Assembly (NCBI GenBank): GCA_003695725.1 | Contig: RFHX01000202.1 | Span: 1-16,037, forward strand | Source of the DNA: J061 sp003695725 [NCBI: Candidatus Schekmanbacteria bacterium] | GTDB lineage: Bacteria > Schekmanbacteria > GWA2-38-11 | Direction of reading: 5' to 3' | DNA: 16,037 nt | Shown here: positions 6,889 to 14,897 of the stretch, in pieces | Position numbering within the stretch: the first letter of the stretch is position 1 | Layout: each line of letters begins with the position of its first letter | Made by a program: the position numbers and the translations under genes | The notes under the pieces: generated by a model | What the model saw: only the letters and a program-made list of their open reading frames with translations | What the model was told of the DNA's origin: nothing | Database searches by the model: none

Positions 6889-7667
6889 ATTTATTTTATA
6901 TTGACATAGAAAAGGTACAGTTTTTTCTTCTGATATTTTTCAGAATAATTGCAATCTTTATAATTGTGCCTGTATTCGGAGATCGCGCAACTCCTTCATT
7001 GCTCAAGGCAGGATTTGCCGCCGCAATCTCCTTCATTATATTTCCCATAGTTAGCACCAATATTCACCACTCATTAAATATTCACAACATCTATGAGTTG
7101 ACGGTATTGATTGTAAAGGAATTGGCGCTTGGTCTTTCAACAGGTTTTATAATTAGGTTGATTTTTGCAGGCATTGACTTTGCCGCTCAAATTGCGGGAT
7201 TTCAAATGGGTTTTGGCATTGTCAATGTTTTTGACCCACACTTCGAAGAACAGATGTCGATCATTGCCAAATTTCAGAATATTTTTGCTGTTTTAATCTT
7301 CTTGGCAATAAATGCGCATCATTACATTATAAAAGCTATCACAGAAAGCTTTGAGATAATTCCGCCGGCTGGTATTAATTTTTCAGGCAAAATCACAGCA
7401 TTTATGATTACAGTCAGTTCTGAAATATTCACCCTTGCAATAAAGATAAGTGCACCTGTTGTAGCAACACTTCTTATTTCAAATATTATATTCGGAATAT
7501 TGGTTAGAACCGTTCCGCAAATTAATATTTTTATTGTTACCTTTCCTCTTCTTATCGGAATAGGATTGGTCGTTTTGGGAATTTCAATGCCTTATATTTA
7601 TCAAATCTTTAAATCAAGTTTTACAGAAATGGACATAAAAATGCTGAGATTATTGAGGCTCTTTTGA
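6885..7667 (+). CDS. fliR: Flagellar export gate protein FliR
   Basis: The 260-aa, very hydrophobic protein has about six membrane segments. FliR features include the early RIIAIFIIVPVFGDR-like segment (20-34), VKELALGLSTGFI in the middle, IDFAAQIAGFQMGFGIV (97-113) and the late VRTVPQINIFIVTFPL (207-222). One FliR joins five FliP to make the export pore; it is structurally related to a FliP-FliQ fusion. The start overlaps the fliQ stop by four bases, so translation is probably coupled. The length is normal. Confidence 0.96.
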   Translation: MNLFYIDIEKVQFFLLIFFRIIAIFIIVPVFGDRATPSLLKAGFAAAISFIIFPIVSTNIHHSLNIHNIYELTVLIVKELALGLSTGFIIRLIFAGIDFAAQIAGFQMGFGIVNVFDPHFEEQMSIIAKFQNIFAVLIFLAINAHHYIIKAITESFEIIPPAGINFSGKITAFMITVSSEIFTLAIKISAPVVATLLISNIIFGILVRTVPQINIFIVTFPLLIGIGLVVLGISMPYIYQIFKSSFTEMDIKMLRLLRLF

Positions 7668-7686
7668 CAGATTGAGAGTTTAAACT

Positions 7687-8760
7687 ATGGCTGAAAACGA
7701 TAAAGATAGAAAAACAGAACCTGCAACACCGAAGAGGAGGCAGGAAGCAAGAGAAAAAGGACAGGTTGCGCAGAGTAGTGAAGTAAATACCGTTTTTGTT
7801 CTTTTAAGCACTCTCACGGTCTTCTATTTTCTTGGAAACAATATGTTAGTGAAAATGGAAGAGCTGATGCATGGACTTCTCTCCATCAGCAATCATAAGG
7901 AAATGATAAAGATGGATTTCTACAATTATATGCTTTTTACAATGAACAAAGTCGCCATAATATTGATTCCCATTTTTGCTGCCGTAGTTATAAGCGGTAT
8001 ATTGGCTCAAATTATTCAAGTAGGATTTGTCTATACCTTTGAACCTCTAAAACCAAAAATCTCTAAAATTAGCCCTATACAGGGTATCAAGAGATTATTT
8101 TCCAAAAAGGCGCTTCAAAACCTTCTAAAATCAGTATTAAAAATAATTGGACTTAGCATATGTGCATTCATTGCAGTCAAAGGGGAAATCAAAACTATCC
8201 CATCCCTTATATACACAAATGCTTATCAGTTGGTTGAATATATAGGAACGATTTCCTTTAGAGTGTTTAAATACACTATTGGGCTCTTCGTTATAGTAGC
8301 TGTTTTAGACTATATCTTTGTAAGACGAGAATATGAAAATGACCTCAAGATGACAAAAGAAGAAGTTAAGGAAGAGTTCAAACAAAGAGAAGGAGACCCT
8401 CTCATCAAAGGCAAAATCAGGTCCGTCCAGCGCGAACTTGCAAAAAAAAGAATGCTAAGCGAAGTTCCAAAAGCAGATGTCGTGATTACAAACCCTACAA
8501 CTTTGGCTGTGGCAATCCTCTACAATCCGGAAAAAAATGATGCACCCCAAGTTGTAGCGAAAGGGAAAGGCTTCTTGGCTGAGAGGATTAAAGAAGTAGC
8601 AAGAAAAAATAATGTTCCAATTATGGAGAATAAACCGCTTGCAAGGACTCTTTTTAAAATTGTTGAAGTTGGTATGGAAGTGCCGCCATCACTCTATAAG
8701 GCGGTAGCAGAAGTCCTTGCGTATATTTACAGAATCAAAGGGAAACTTAGGAATCTTTAA
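7687..8760 (+). CDS. flhB: Flagellar export switch protein FlhB with a variant NPTT cleavage motif
   Basis: The 357-aa protein begins with the FlhB motif DRKTEPATPKRRQEAREKGQ (7-26). Four transmembrane segments follow (about 34-52, 88-110, 145-165 and 190-210), then the cytoplasmic linker with KEEFKQREGDP and the C-terminal domain. FlhB recognises export substrates and, after self-cleavage and the FliK signal, switches from hook to filament export. The cleavage motif is normally NPTH, cut between Asn and Pro. Here codons 8491-8502 read AAC CCT ACA ACT, giving N269-P-T-T272, with the nucleophile-side Asn and Pro kept but His replaced by Thr. The rest (ENKPLARTL and VPPSLYKAVAEVL) is ordinary. 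A weak Shine-Dalgarno sequence (TTGAGAG) precedes the ATG. Confidence 0.95.
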   Translation: MAENDKDRKTEPATPKRRQEAREKGQVAQSSEVNTVFVLLSTLTVFYFLGNNMLVKMEELMHGLLSISNHKEMIKMDFYNYMLFTMNKVAIILIPIFAAVVISGILAQIIQVGFVYTFEPLKPKISKISPIQGIKRLFSKKALQNLLKSVLKIIGLSICAFIAVKGEIKTIPSLIYTNAYQLVEYIGTISFRVFKYTIGLFVIVAVLDYIFVRREYENDLKMTKEEVKEEFKQREGDPLIKGKIRSVQRELAKKRMLSEVPKADVVITNPTTLAVAILYNPEKNDAPQVVAKGKGFLAERIKEVARKNNVPIMENKPLARTLFKIVEVGMEVPPSLYKAVAEVLAYIYRIKGKLRNL

Positions 8761-8762
8761 TT

Positions 8763-10841
8763 ATGGCAAATGAAGCGCAAACAGCAGTAAGTATTTTTCC
8801 TAATCTTAAAAAAACTGATGCCCTTATGGGCATTGGCGTAATAGCTATACTTGCTATTATGATTATACCACTGCCGCCAACTTTTCTTGACATACTGCTT
8901 GCAACAAATGTTACTTTGGCTTTGGTAATAATACTAATATCTATGTATATATTGAATCCTCTTGATTTTTCTCTTTTCCCAAGTTTGCTCTTAGTCACAA
9001 CCCTTTATCGACTGTCATTAAATGTCGCGTCAACGCGGCTTATTCTCCTTCATGGCAATGAGGGTGTAGCAGCGGCAGGTCATGTAATAAAATCCTTTGG
9101 TATGTTTCTCATCGGAGGAAATTATTTTGTCGGTCTTGTTATTTTCTTAATCCTATCTGTCATAAACTTTGTAGTTATTACCAAAGGTTCAGGACGAATT
9201 GCCGAAGTTGCCGCAAGATTTACATTAGACTCAATGCCCGGCAAGCAAATGAGCATCGATGCTGACCTTAATTCAGGATTAATTACTGAAAAAGAAGCGA
9301 TTCAGAGAAGAGAACAGATCAACAAAGAAGCCGATTTCTATGGCGCTATGGATGGTGCCAGTAAATTCGTCAGAGGAGAAGCAATCGCAGGGCTTGTAAT
9401 AATGGGCATCAATATATTGGGAGGACTTTTAATAGGAATTACACAAAAGAATATGTCTCTTGCTGATGCCGCAAGGTCATATACAATATTAACGATAGGA
9501 GACGGTTTGGTCTCACAAATCCCTGCTCTTATAGTTTCCACAGCAGCAGGCCTCGTAGTAACAAGGGCCGCTTCAGATGAAACCCTCGGTGATGATGTAA
9601 CAAAGCAGATAATTTCTTATCCGAAAGCCGTTGCAATAGCAGGCATCATCCTTTTTTCCTTTGGTCTTATTCCCGGACTTCCTCATCTGCCTTTTTTCAT
9701 TCTTGGCATAGCAGGTGTCATTGCATCTCAATACTTCGTATCATTAGAAAAATCAGAAGAACAGGAAGTGGAAGATGAAGCTCCGGCTGAAAAATCTTTC
9801 GAGGAAACTTTTGAATCTTTACTTTCACCCGATATGCTTGGGCTTGAAGTTGGATACGGAATTATTCCCTTCATTGACACTTCTCAAAATGGTGAACTGC
9901 TTCAACGAATCAAATCGATTAGAAGACAAATGGCTATTGAATTGGGAATAATGATACCTCCGATTCATGTAAAGGACAATCTAAATTTCAAACCCGGTGA
10001 ATACGCAATACTTCTCAAAGGAATAGAGATAGCAAGAGGTAATATGATGTTGGGACACAGTCTTGCATTAGCTGCTGAGACTACAAAGGGCGAAATTGAA
10101 GGAATCCCGACAAAAGACCCAACATTTAATTTACCGGCATTGTGGATACCTGACAGCGATAAAGAGAGAGCACAAATATTGGGTTATACAGTAGTTGACA
10201 TCCCATCTGTTATTGCGACTCATCTTACGGAAACAATCAAAAATTACAGCCATGAGCTTATAGGGCGGCAGGAAGTTCAAAAACTTATCGATGGAATATC
10301 AAAAACACATCCAAAACTTGTTGAAGAACTCATTCCAAATAATCTCACTCTTGGCGGTGTGCAAAAAGTTCTTCAAAATCTCTTGAAGGAACAAATACCA
10401 ATCAAAGATCTAATAACAATACTTGAATGCCTTGCTGATTATTCTCCTTTAACTAAAGATACTGATGTTTTAACAGAGTATGTAAGGCAAGGATTATCGA
10501 GATATATATCACATCGATATAGAGACGAAAACAATGAAATGAAAGTTGCCGTTCTCGACACTTATGTGGAAGAAACCATAAGCAATGCGATACAAAATAC
10601 TTCACAAGGGTCATACCTTGCTCTCGACCCTGAATTTACGCAAAGTTTTCTTGAAAAGATTTCAATGGCTGTCCAAAAATTTAATACTCTGAATCTACAG
10701 CCAATCATACTTTGTTCACCGATAATTCGGTTTCATCTAAAACGGCTGACAGAAAAATTTATCCCAAATTTAGCAGTTATTTCTCACAATGAACTTACAC
10801 CGGACACAAAGATAAACACTATTGAAATAGTGAGTATGTGA
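8763..10841 (+). CDS. flhA: Flagellar type III export protein FlhA
   Basis: The 692-aa protein has about eight membrane helices in residues 20-325. The FHIPEP cytoplasmic loop between them (about 140-205) has the signature TLDSMPGKQMSIDADLN (154-170) and GAMDGASKFVRGE. Next comes GDGLVSQIPALIVSTAAG (246-263), then an acidic linker (about 328-350) and a large cytoplasmic domain (350-692) forming the nonameric FlhA ring. The family uses the proton motive force to drive export and docks substrate-chaperone complexes. The length is typical. It starts 2 bp after flhB with a modest AGGAA (8749-8753) inside the flhB end. The stop overlaps the flhF start. Confidence 0.97.
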   Translation: MANEAQTAVSIFPNLKKTDALMGIGVIAILAIMIIPLPPTFLDILLATNVTLALVIILISMYILNPLDFSLFPSLLLVTTLYRLSLNVASTRLILLHGNEGVAAAGHVIKSFGMFLIGGNYFVGLVIFLILSVINFVVITKGSGRIAEVAARFTLDSMPGKQMSIDADLNSGLITEKEAIQRREQINKEADFYGAMDGASKFVRGEAIAGLVIMGINILGGLLIGITQKNMSLADAARSYTILTIGDGLVSQIPALIVSTAAGLVVTRAASDETLGDDVTKQIISYPKAVAIAGIILFSFGLIPGLPHLPFFILGIAGVIASQYFVSLEKSEEQEVEDEAPAEKSFEETFESLLSPDMLGLEVGYGIIPFIDTSQNGELLQRIKSIRRQMAIELGIMIPPIHVKDNLNFKPGEYAILLKGIEIARGNMMLGHSLALAAETTKGEIEGIPTKDPTFNLPALWIPDSDKERAQILGYTVVDIPSVIATHLTETIKNYSHELIGRQEVQKLIDGISKTHPKLVEELIPNNLTLGGVQKVLQNLLKEQIPIKDLITILECLADYSPLTKDTDVLTEYVRQGLSRYISHRYRDENNEMKVAVLDTYVEETISNAIQNTSQGSYLALDPEFTQSFLEKISMAVQKFNTLNLQPIILCSPIIRFHLKRLTEKFIPNLAVISHNELTPDTKINTIEIVSM

Positions 10842-12022
10842 TGATTTTTAAAACATTTGAAGCAGACAGTTTTGAGAAAGGGCTAAAGCTGGTAAAGAAA
10901 GAAATGGGGCCAGATGCCATCATCGTATCTACAAGGACTAAAAAGCCAAATATTCTAAAAGGGTCCTTTTCTAAAAAAATAGAAATAGTAGCGGCATACG
11001 ATGATGGAATTTATTCAAGTCCGACTTCTTCGCCTCTCTTAAACAAGTCGGATTTATCAAGTGCAAAGACTACGGGAAAAGAATATGGCTATTTCAATAA
11101 AGAAAGAAGAAAGCACTCATACTCTTTTGTTAATCACTTCTCAAAAAGAAATTCTTCTGAAGAAGATGAGAATTTTCTAACTCCTTTATTCGACAGCTAT
11201 TTTAAAAATATAGGAGATTTCGAAAAGTTCTTCAAAACAGTTGGTATTTATGAAGACATTATAGGCATTCTAATCTCTGAGATATCTCCATATACAAGCC
11301 GCAACTATAATCTATCTACTGAATTGAAACAGAAAGCAGTGTTAAACAAGCTTTCTTCACTTATAAATGTCTCATCACCTCTTACAATTCCTGAAAATGG
11401 ACAAAGAATAATAGCATTAACAGGACCAACAGGAGTTGGGAAAACAACGACAATAGCAAAAATTGCGGCAGAAATGCACTTTTTAAAAGGGAAAAAAGTA
11501 GGTCTTGTCAGCATCGATTCATACAGAATTGCCGCAACAAAACAGCTAAAAACATACGCAGATATAATGGATTTAGAGTTGAAAACGGCAGAAACAAAGA
11601 GAGAGCTTCAAAAGGCAATAAAATCCTTTTCCGACAAAGAATTAGTTTTAATCGATACAGCAGGACACAGCCATAAAAATACCGAAAGAATAAAAGAAAT
11701 AAATGAAATGTTAAAAAACATTTTAAATATTGAGACTTGGCTCTTAATAGCCGCTTCGACAAAAACAGAAGATGCCCTAAATATCGTAAATGAACATTTA
11801 GCGATAGGATTATCAGGAATGATTTATACAAAGCTTGATGAAACATCCAGTTATGAAACCCTTTTTAATACATCACTTGTTTCGGGACTTCCGGTATTTT
11901 ATTTCACAACAGGGCAGGAAGTACCGCAGGATATTGAAGAAGCATCGGCAAAGAAGATTGTAAATTCGCTTTTCAACAAGTTTATAAACAATAACTTTAA
12001 CTATAAAACTTTGGAGAATTAA
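10841..12022 (+). CDS. flhF: Flagellar SRP-type GTPase FlhF
   Basis: The start is most likely ATG 10841, sharing one base with the flhA TGA (TGATG). A GTG one codon earlier (10838) is also possible. From the ATG the protein is 393 aa and begins MIFKTFEADSFEKGLKLVK, like other FlhF N-terminal B domains. The variable region (about 60-130) is followed by an N domain and the SRP54-like G domain. Counting from the GTG, GPTGVGKT is at 196-203, DSYRIAATKQL at 227-237, DTAG at 273-276, TKLDE at 331-335 and GQEVPQDI at 359-366. FlhF recruits early flagellar components to the cell pole and acts with FlhG. No Shine-Dalgarno sequence is obvious, so it is probably coupled to flhA. Confidence 0.95.
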   Translation: MIFKTFEADSFEKGLKLVKKEMGPDAIIVSTRTKKPNILKGSFSKKIEIVAAYDDGIYSSPTSSPLLNKSDLSSAKTTGKEYGYFNKERRKHSYSFVNHFSKRNSSEEDENFLTPLFDSYFKNIGDFEKFFKTVGIYEDIIGILISEISPYTSRNYNLSTELKQKAVLNKLSSLINVSSPLTIPENGQRIIALTGPTGVGKTTTIAKIAAEMHFLKGKKVGLVSIDSYRIAATKQLKTYADIMDLELKTAETKRELQKAIKSFSDKELVLIDTAGHSHKNTERIKEINEMLKNILNIETWLLIAASTKTEDALNIVNEHLAIGLSGMIYTKLDETSSYETLFNTSLVSGLPVFYFTTGQEVPQDIEEASAKKIVNSLFNKFINNNFNYKTLEN

Positions 12023-12952
12023 ATGGACCAGGCAACTTCTCTTAGAAAAATAGCTCAATTTTCAAAAACTCAGGCACATCTAAAAAAATTTGGATATTCG
12101 ACTTCTGAAGAAAAAAATAAAAAAGTAGGCATCATTTCTGTCACCAGCGGTAAAGGCGGAGTAGGAAAAACCAATATTGTAGGCAATCTTGCCTACTCGA
12201 TGTCTCTTCTTGGAAAGAAAGTATTGGTTTTAGACGCAGATTTAGGGCTTGGAAATATGGATGTTCTTTTAGGATTGACACCAAAATACAATCTCCTTCA
12301 TGTCTTTATGGGAATGAAAAGGATAGAAGACATAATAATTGAAGGACCGGGAGGAATTCTTATTTTACCTGCCGCATCAGGTGTTGAAGAATTGACAAAT
12401 CTTTCAGATGAACAAAAACTTCACATTTTATCTGAATTTGAACGACTTGATTTAGACATTGATATACTTCTTGTCGATACAAGCGCAGGTATTTCATCGA
12501 ATGTAATGTACTTCAATAGCGCATCACAGCATATCATTGTGATTGCAACACCAGACCCAGCATCAATAACAGATGCTTATGCTTTAATAAAGGTGCTTTC
12601 GTTAAAGTATGCAGAAAAGAAATTCAATCTAATAGTAAACTGTGCAAGTTCAAAGAATGAAGCAAACAATGTTTACGACACTATAAGCAAAGCAACAGAA
12701 GAATTTCTACATGTTTCAGTGAACTATTTAGGATTCATTCCAAGAGATGTGAATTTTATAACATCTATTCGTCAACAAAAACTTATAACGCAGTTCAATC
12801 CTCATTCAGAAGCCAGTTTGGCAATTAAATCTTTAGCCCAGAAAATAGACAGCTTGACAGAGATTTGCGTTACAAAAGGGAATATTCAATTTTTCTGGAA
12901 CAGATTAATCAATGGAATTTCACCTGAAGACAATGACAAAAACATTGCATAA
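12023..12952 (+). CDS. flhG: MinD-like flagellar number regulator FlhG (FleN/YlxH)
   Basis: The 309-aa protein starts directly after the flhF stop behind GGAG. It has a deviant Walker A motif KGGVGKT (44-50), DADLGLGNMD (71-80) and the Walker B-like LLVDTSAGIS (149-158), all typical of ParA/MinD ATPases. The extreme N-terminus, D2-Q-A-T-S-L-R8, matches the DQAxxLR motif by which FlhG stimulates FlhF GTPase activity in Bacillus. FlhG limits flagellar number and in some species also affects the sigma-54 activator of flagellar genes. Chromosome-partition ParA/MinD is unlikely given the flhF neighbour and this motif. The C-terminus (NIQFFWNRLING) is somewhat amphipathic, as in membrane-binding tails. 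Confidence 0.94.
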   Translation: MDQATSLRKIAQFSKTQAHLKKFGYSTSEEKNKKVGIISVTSGKGGVGKTNIVGNLAYSMSLLGKKVLVLDADLGLGNMDVLLGLTPKYNLLHVFMGMKRIEDIIIEGPGGILILPAASGVEELTNLSDEQKLHILSEFERLDLDIDILLVDTSAGISSNVMYFNSASQHIIVIATPDPASITDAYALIKVLSLKYAEKKFNLIVNCASSKNEANNVYDTISKATEEFLHVSVNYLGFIPRDVNFITSIRQQKLITQFNPHSEASLAIKSLAQKIDSLTEICVTKGNIQFFWNRLINGISPEDNDKNIA

Positions 12953-12966
12953 GGGAGAAATCAGCA

Positions 12967-13146
12967 ATGGATAGAATTCCATCACTATTTAGTCTTATAG
13001 CGGCTTTAATAATCATCACTACAGGACTTATCTGTAGATGGTCGCCTGAAACAATAGTTATAAGGACTCTTATATCAATTGCTCTGACTGCTTTATTAGG
13101 AAAAGGATTGTTAAAAATCATACTTTCTTTGGAGAGAACTAAATGA
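12967..13146 (+). CDS. Small 59-aa two-helix membrane protein, function unknown
   Basis: This short gene fills the space between flhG and fliA. The ATG at 12967 is preceded by GGGAGA (12953-12958) with 8-nt spacing. The TGA at 13144-13146 overlaps the fliA ATG (ATGA), the same coupling used elsewhere in the operon. The product starts MDRIPSLFSLIAALIIITTG, forming a first hydrophobic helix (about 7-23). A short polar turn (CRWSPET) and a second helix (about 30-54) with a central Gly-Lys-Gly follow, and it ends in a charged SLERTK. I do not recognise the family. Membrane location is inferred from composition. The ribosome binding site, overlap and strand make it very likely a real gene; a role in FliA control or flagellar placement is only a guess from context. 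Confidence 0.75.
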   Translation: MDRIPSLFSLIAALIIITTGLICRWSPETIVIRTLISIALTALLGKGLLKIILSLERTK

Positions 13147-13910
13147 GCAAAATAAATGCTTATAAAAAAATACAGCCATTTGATGAAGATTTAAAAGAAA
13201 AGACCATAATGGAATATGCTCCAATAATTAAAAACATTGCTCTTAAACTGGCAAAGAGATTCTCTCCACATATAAGTGTCGATGATATGATAAATGCAGG
13301 AGTCATTGGATTAATTGATGCAATCGAGAAGTTCAATGATTCAAAAGGCGTAAAATTTAGAACATATGCTGAATATAGAATTAGAGGCGCTATGCTCGAT
13401 GAGCTTCGTGGTTTTGATTGGGTACCTCGTTCAACTCGAGACAAGATAAAAGAAATGGAAAAAGCTTTTACAAAACTTGAACAAAAATTCTCGCGTACTC
13501 CAACAGATGAAGAGCTTGCAGATGAAATGAAAATAAGTATTGAGGAAGTCCATTCCATCCTTGCAAATGCAGCAAGAAGCACACTGTTAAGCCTTAATGA
13601 AATTGAAGAGAATTCAAACCTAAAAGAAAAAAGATATCTCCCGAGAATATTATTGGAATCAGATGAAGATATCATTTCAAAACTGAATTTAGAAAATCTT
13701 AAAACCATATTGGCAGAACTAATCGATAATCTTCCAGAAAAGGAAAGGTTGGTAATCTCTCTTTACTACTATGAAGATGTAACTATGAGGGAAATTGGAG
13801 AAATACTCGGTATCACGGAATCAAGAGTGTCTCAAATTCACTCAAAAGCTTTATTTACACTAAAAACAAAAATAAAGAATAGTTTCAACAATAGAAAAAA
13901 TAGAAGTTAA
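13143..13910 (+). CDS. fliA: Flagellar sigma factor sigma-28 (FliA/WhiG family)
   Basis: The 255-aa protein has sigma region 2 at about 22-92: YAPIIKNIAL, VDDMINAGVIGLIDAIEKF, VKFRTYAEYRIRGAMLDELR, and the FliA-specific DWVPRSTRDK at 92-101. Region 3 follows (about 102-150, with TPTDEELADEM). Region 4 (about 190-245) has LPEKERLVISLYYYEDVTMREIGEILGI and a helix-turn-helix that includes TESRVSQIHSKAL. These features are standard for sigma-28, which transcribes flagellin and chemotaxis genes and is usually held by FlgM until the hook is complete. GGAGAG (13130-13135) lies 7 nt before the ATG, and the start overlaps the stop of the upstream small gene. No flgM is present here. Confidence 0.95.
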   Translation: MSKINAYKKIQPFDEDLKEKTIMEYAPIIKNIALKLAKRFSPHISVDDMINAGVIGLIDAIEKFNDSKGVKFRTYAEYRIRGAMLDELRGFDWVPRSTRDKIKEMEKAFTKLEQKFSRTPTDEELADEMKISIEEVHSILANAARSTLLSLNEIEENSNLKEKRYLPRILLESDEDIISKLNLENLKTILAELIDNLPEKERLVISLYYYEDVTMREIGEILGITESRVSQIHSKALFTLKTKIKNSFNNRKNRS

Positions 13911-13928
13911 ATTTACATCGATAATACC

Positions 13929-13953
13929 GAAGAAATGAAGATAAGATTTCTTC
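13929..13953 (+). repeat. Perfect inverted repeat between fliA and the HDOD gene
   Basis: GAAGAAAT (13929-13936) and ATTTCTTC (13946-13953) form a perfect 8-bp inverted repeat around a 9-nt spacer. It lies in the 83-bp gap after fliA, the largest gap in the operon. No T run follows on the + strand, so it is not a canonical terminator. It could be an mRNA hairpin, an attenuating structure or a protein binding site, or chance in purine-rich AT-rich DNA. Confidence 0.35.
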
Positions 13954-13993
13954 TCAAAAAAGATATTGAACTTAAATTTAGGAGTTAAATTAG

Positions 13994-14881
13994 ATGGACA
14001 AGAATGAAGTCAAAAAGAAAATTGAAGAACATCTTGAAACAGGAGAAGAATTGCCATTCTTTTCTGTAACAGTAAAAAAGCTGCTTGAACTTACAGAAGA
14101 CCCTGAAACTTCACTTTCAGAAATCGTCAGCGCAATGGACACTTCTGTAGCTGCTACGACTCTCAAAATGGCAAACTCCGTATATTTTGGCGGAAGCAGT
14201 TTTAGGAATATCAAATCACTTGAACATGCCATAATGGTTATAGGTTTCGACAGTTTAAGAGAGCTTGCCTTCAACGCTTCTCTCATTTCAATGTTCAAAG
14301 AAGATGATGAAAATGTCAAAAAGAATATCCAAGCTCATCTTGAGCACTGTTTTCAGGTCGCCATATCATCAAAACTCTTGGCTTCTCTTTTCAATTATGA
14401 AAATAAAGCTCAATGTTATGTAGCAGGCCTCCTTCATGATATAGGCAAGCTGGCAATTGAAAGATTTTTCCGCAACGAATCTGCCCAAATAAAAGAATTG
14501 CAAGAAAAGGAAGGTATTTCTGATATTGAAGCAGAAAGAAGAATTCTTGGCTTAGATCATATGGAAATAGGCGGCATAATGGGTGATAAATGGAATCTTC
14601 CTGAAAGCATTGTTGAAGCAATCCGCTGTCATTCTAACATTGAAAAAGCTGAAATAGACAAGAAATTTACTTGCATCATATATCTGTCAGATGAGCTTTG
14701 CAAAAAAACTGAAGGAATATTCGACTTTAGATTGGTCAATTCACTTATTAATAATGATATAAAAGAATTCTTCCCTCAACAGGACAAACTTGAAGATGAT
14801 TATTTACAAGATCAATTTGCAGCAAAGTTTGCTCAAGAAACAGAAAATGTATCTTACATAGTAGGTTCAATGCTCAAATAA
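13994..14881 (+). CDS. HDOD-domain signalling protein
   Basis: The 295-aa protein has an HDOD domain over about 20-215. The N-terminal helices carry LPFFSVTVKKLLELTEDPE (20-38), LKMANSVYFGG (57-67) and the typical HAIMVIGFDSLRELAF (78-93). The HD-like core then shows H118, GLLHDIGKLAIE (145-156, H148-D149), H189 in LDHMEIGG, KWNLPESIVEAIRCH (199-213) and SDELC with D233. HDOD proteins are regulatory and commonly found near chemotaxis, flagellar and cyclic-di-GMP genes; their substrates are mostly unknown. Many copies have lost catalytic HD residues, while this one keeps most of the HD pattern. AGGAG (13980-13984) precedes the ATG. It follows fliA on the same strand and is probably co-transcribed. 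Confidence 0.88.
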   Translation: MDKNEVKKKIEEHLETGEELPFFSVTVKKLLELTEDPETSLSEIVSAMDTSVAATTLKMANSVYFGGSSFRNIKSLEHAIMVIGFDSLRELAFNASLISMFKEDDENVKKNIQAHLEHCFQVAISSKLLASLFNYENKAQCYVAGLLHDIGKLAIERFFRNESAQIKELQEKEGISDIEAERRILGLDHMEIGGIMGDKWNLPESIVEAIRCHSNIEKAEIDKKFTCIIYLSDELCKKTEGIFDFRLVNSLINNDIKEFFPQQDKLEDDYLQDQFAAKFAQETENVSYIVGSMLK

Positions 14882-14897
14882 AAAATGAGATATCAAA

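Noticed and set aside
7300-7320. A GG-N10-GC match resembling a sigma-54 promoter inside fliR (TTGGCA then TGCGCA)
   Set aside because: The -12 element is TGCGCA rather than TTGCA, and it lies in the middle of the fliR coding sequence with no gene start nearby.
13160-13708. A 182-codon minus-strand frame inside fliA
   Set aside because: It is fully antisense to the well-conserved sigma-28 gene, with a Ser/Phe/Ile-rich composition typical of a mirrored AT-rich coding strand and no ribosome binding site evidence.
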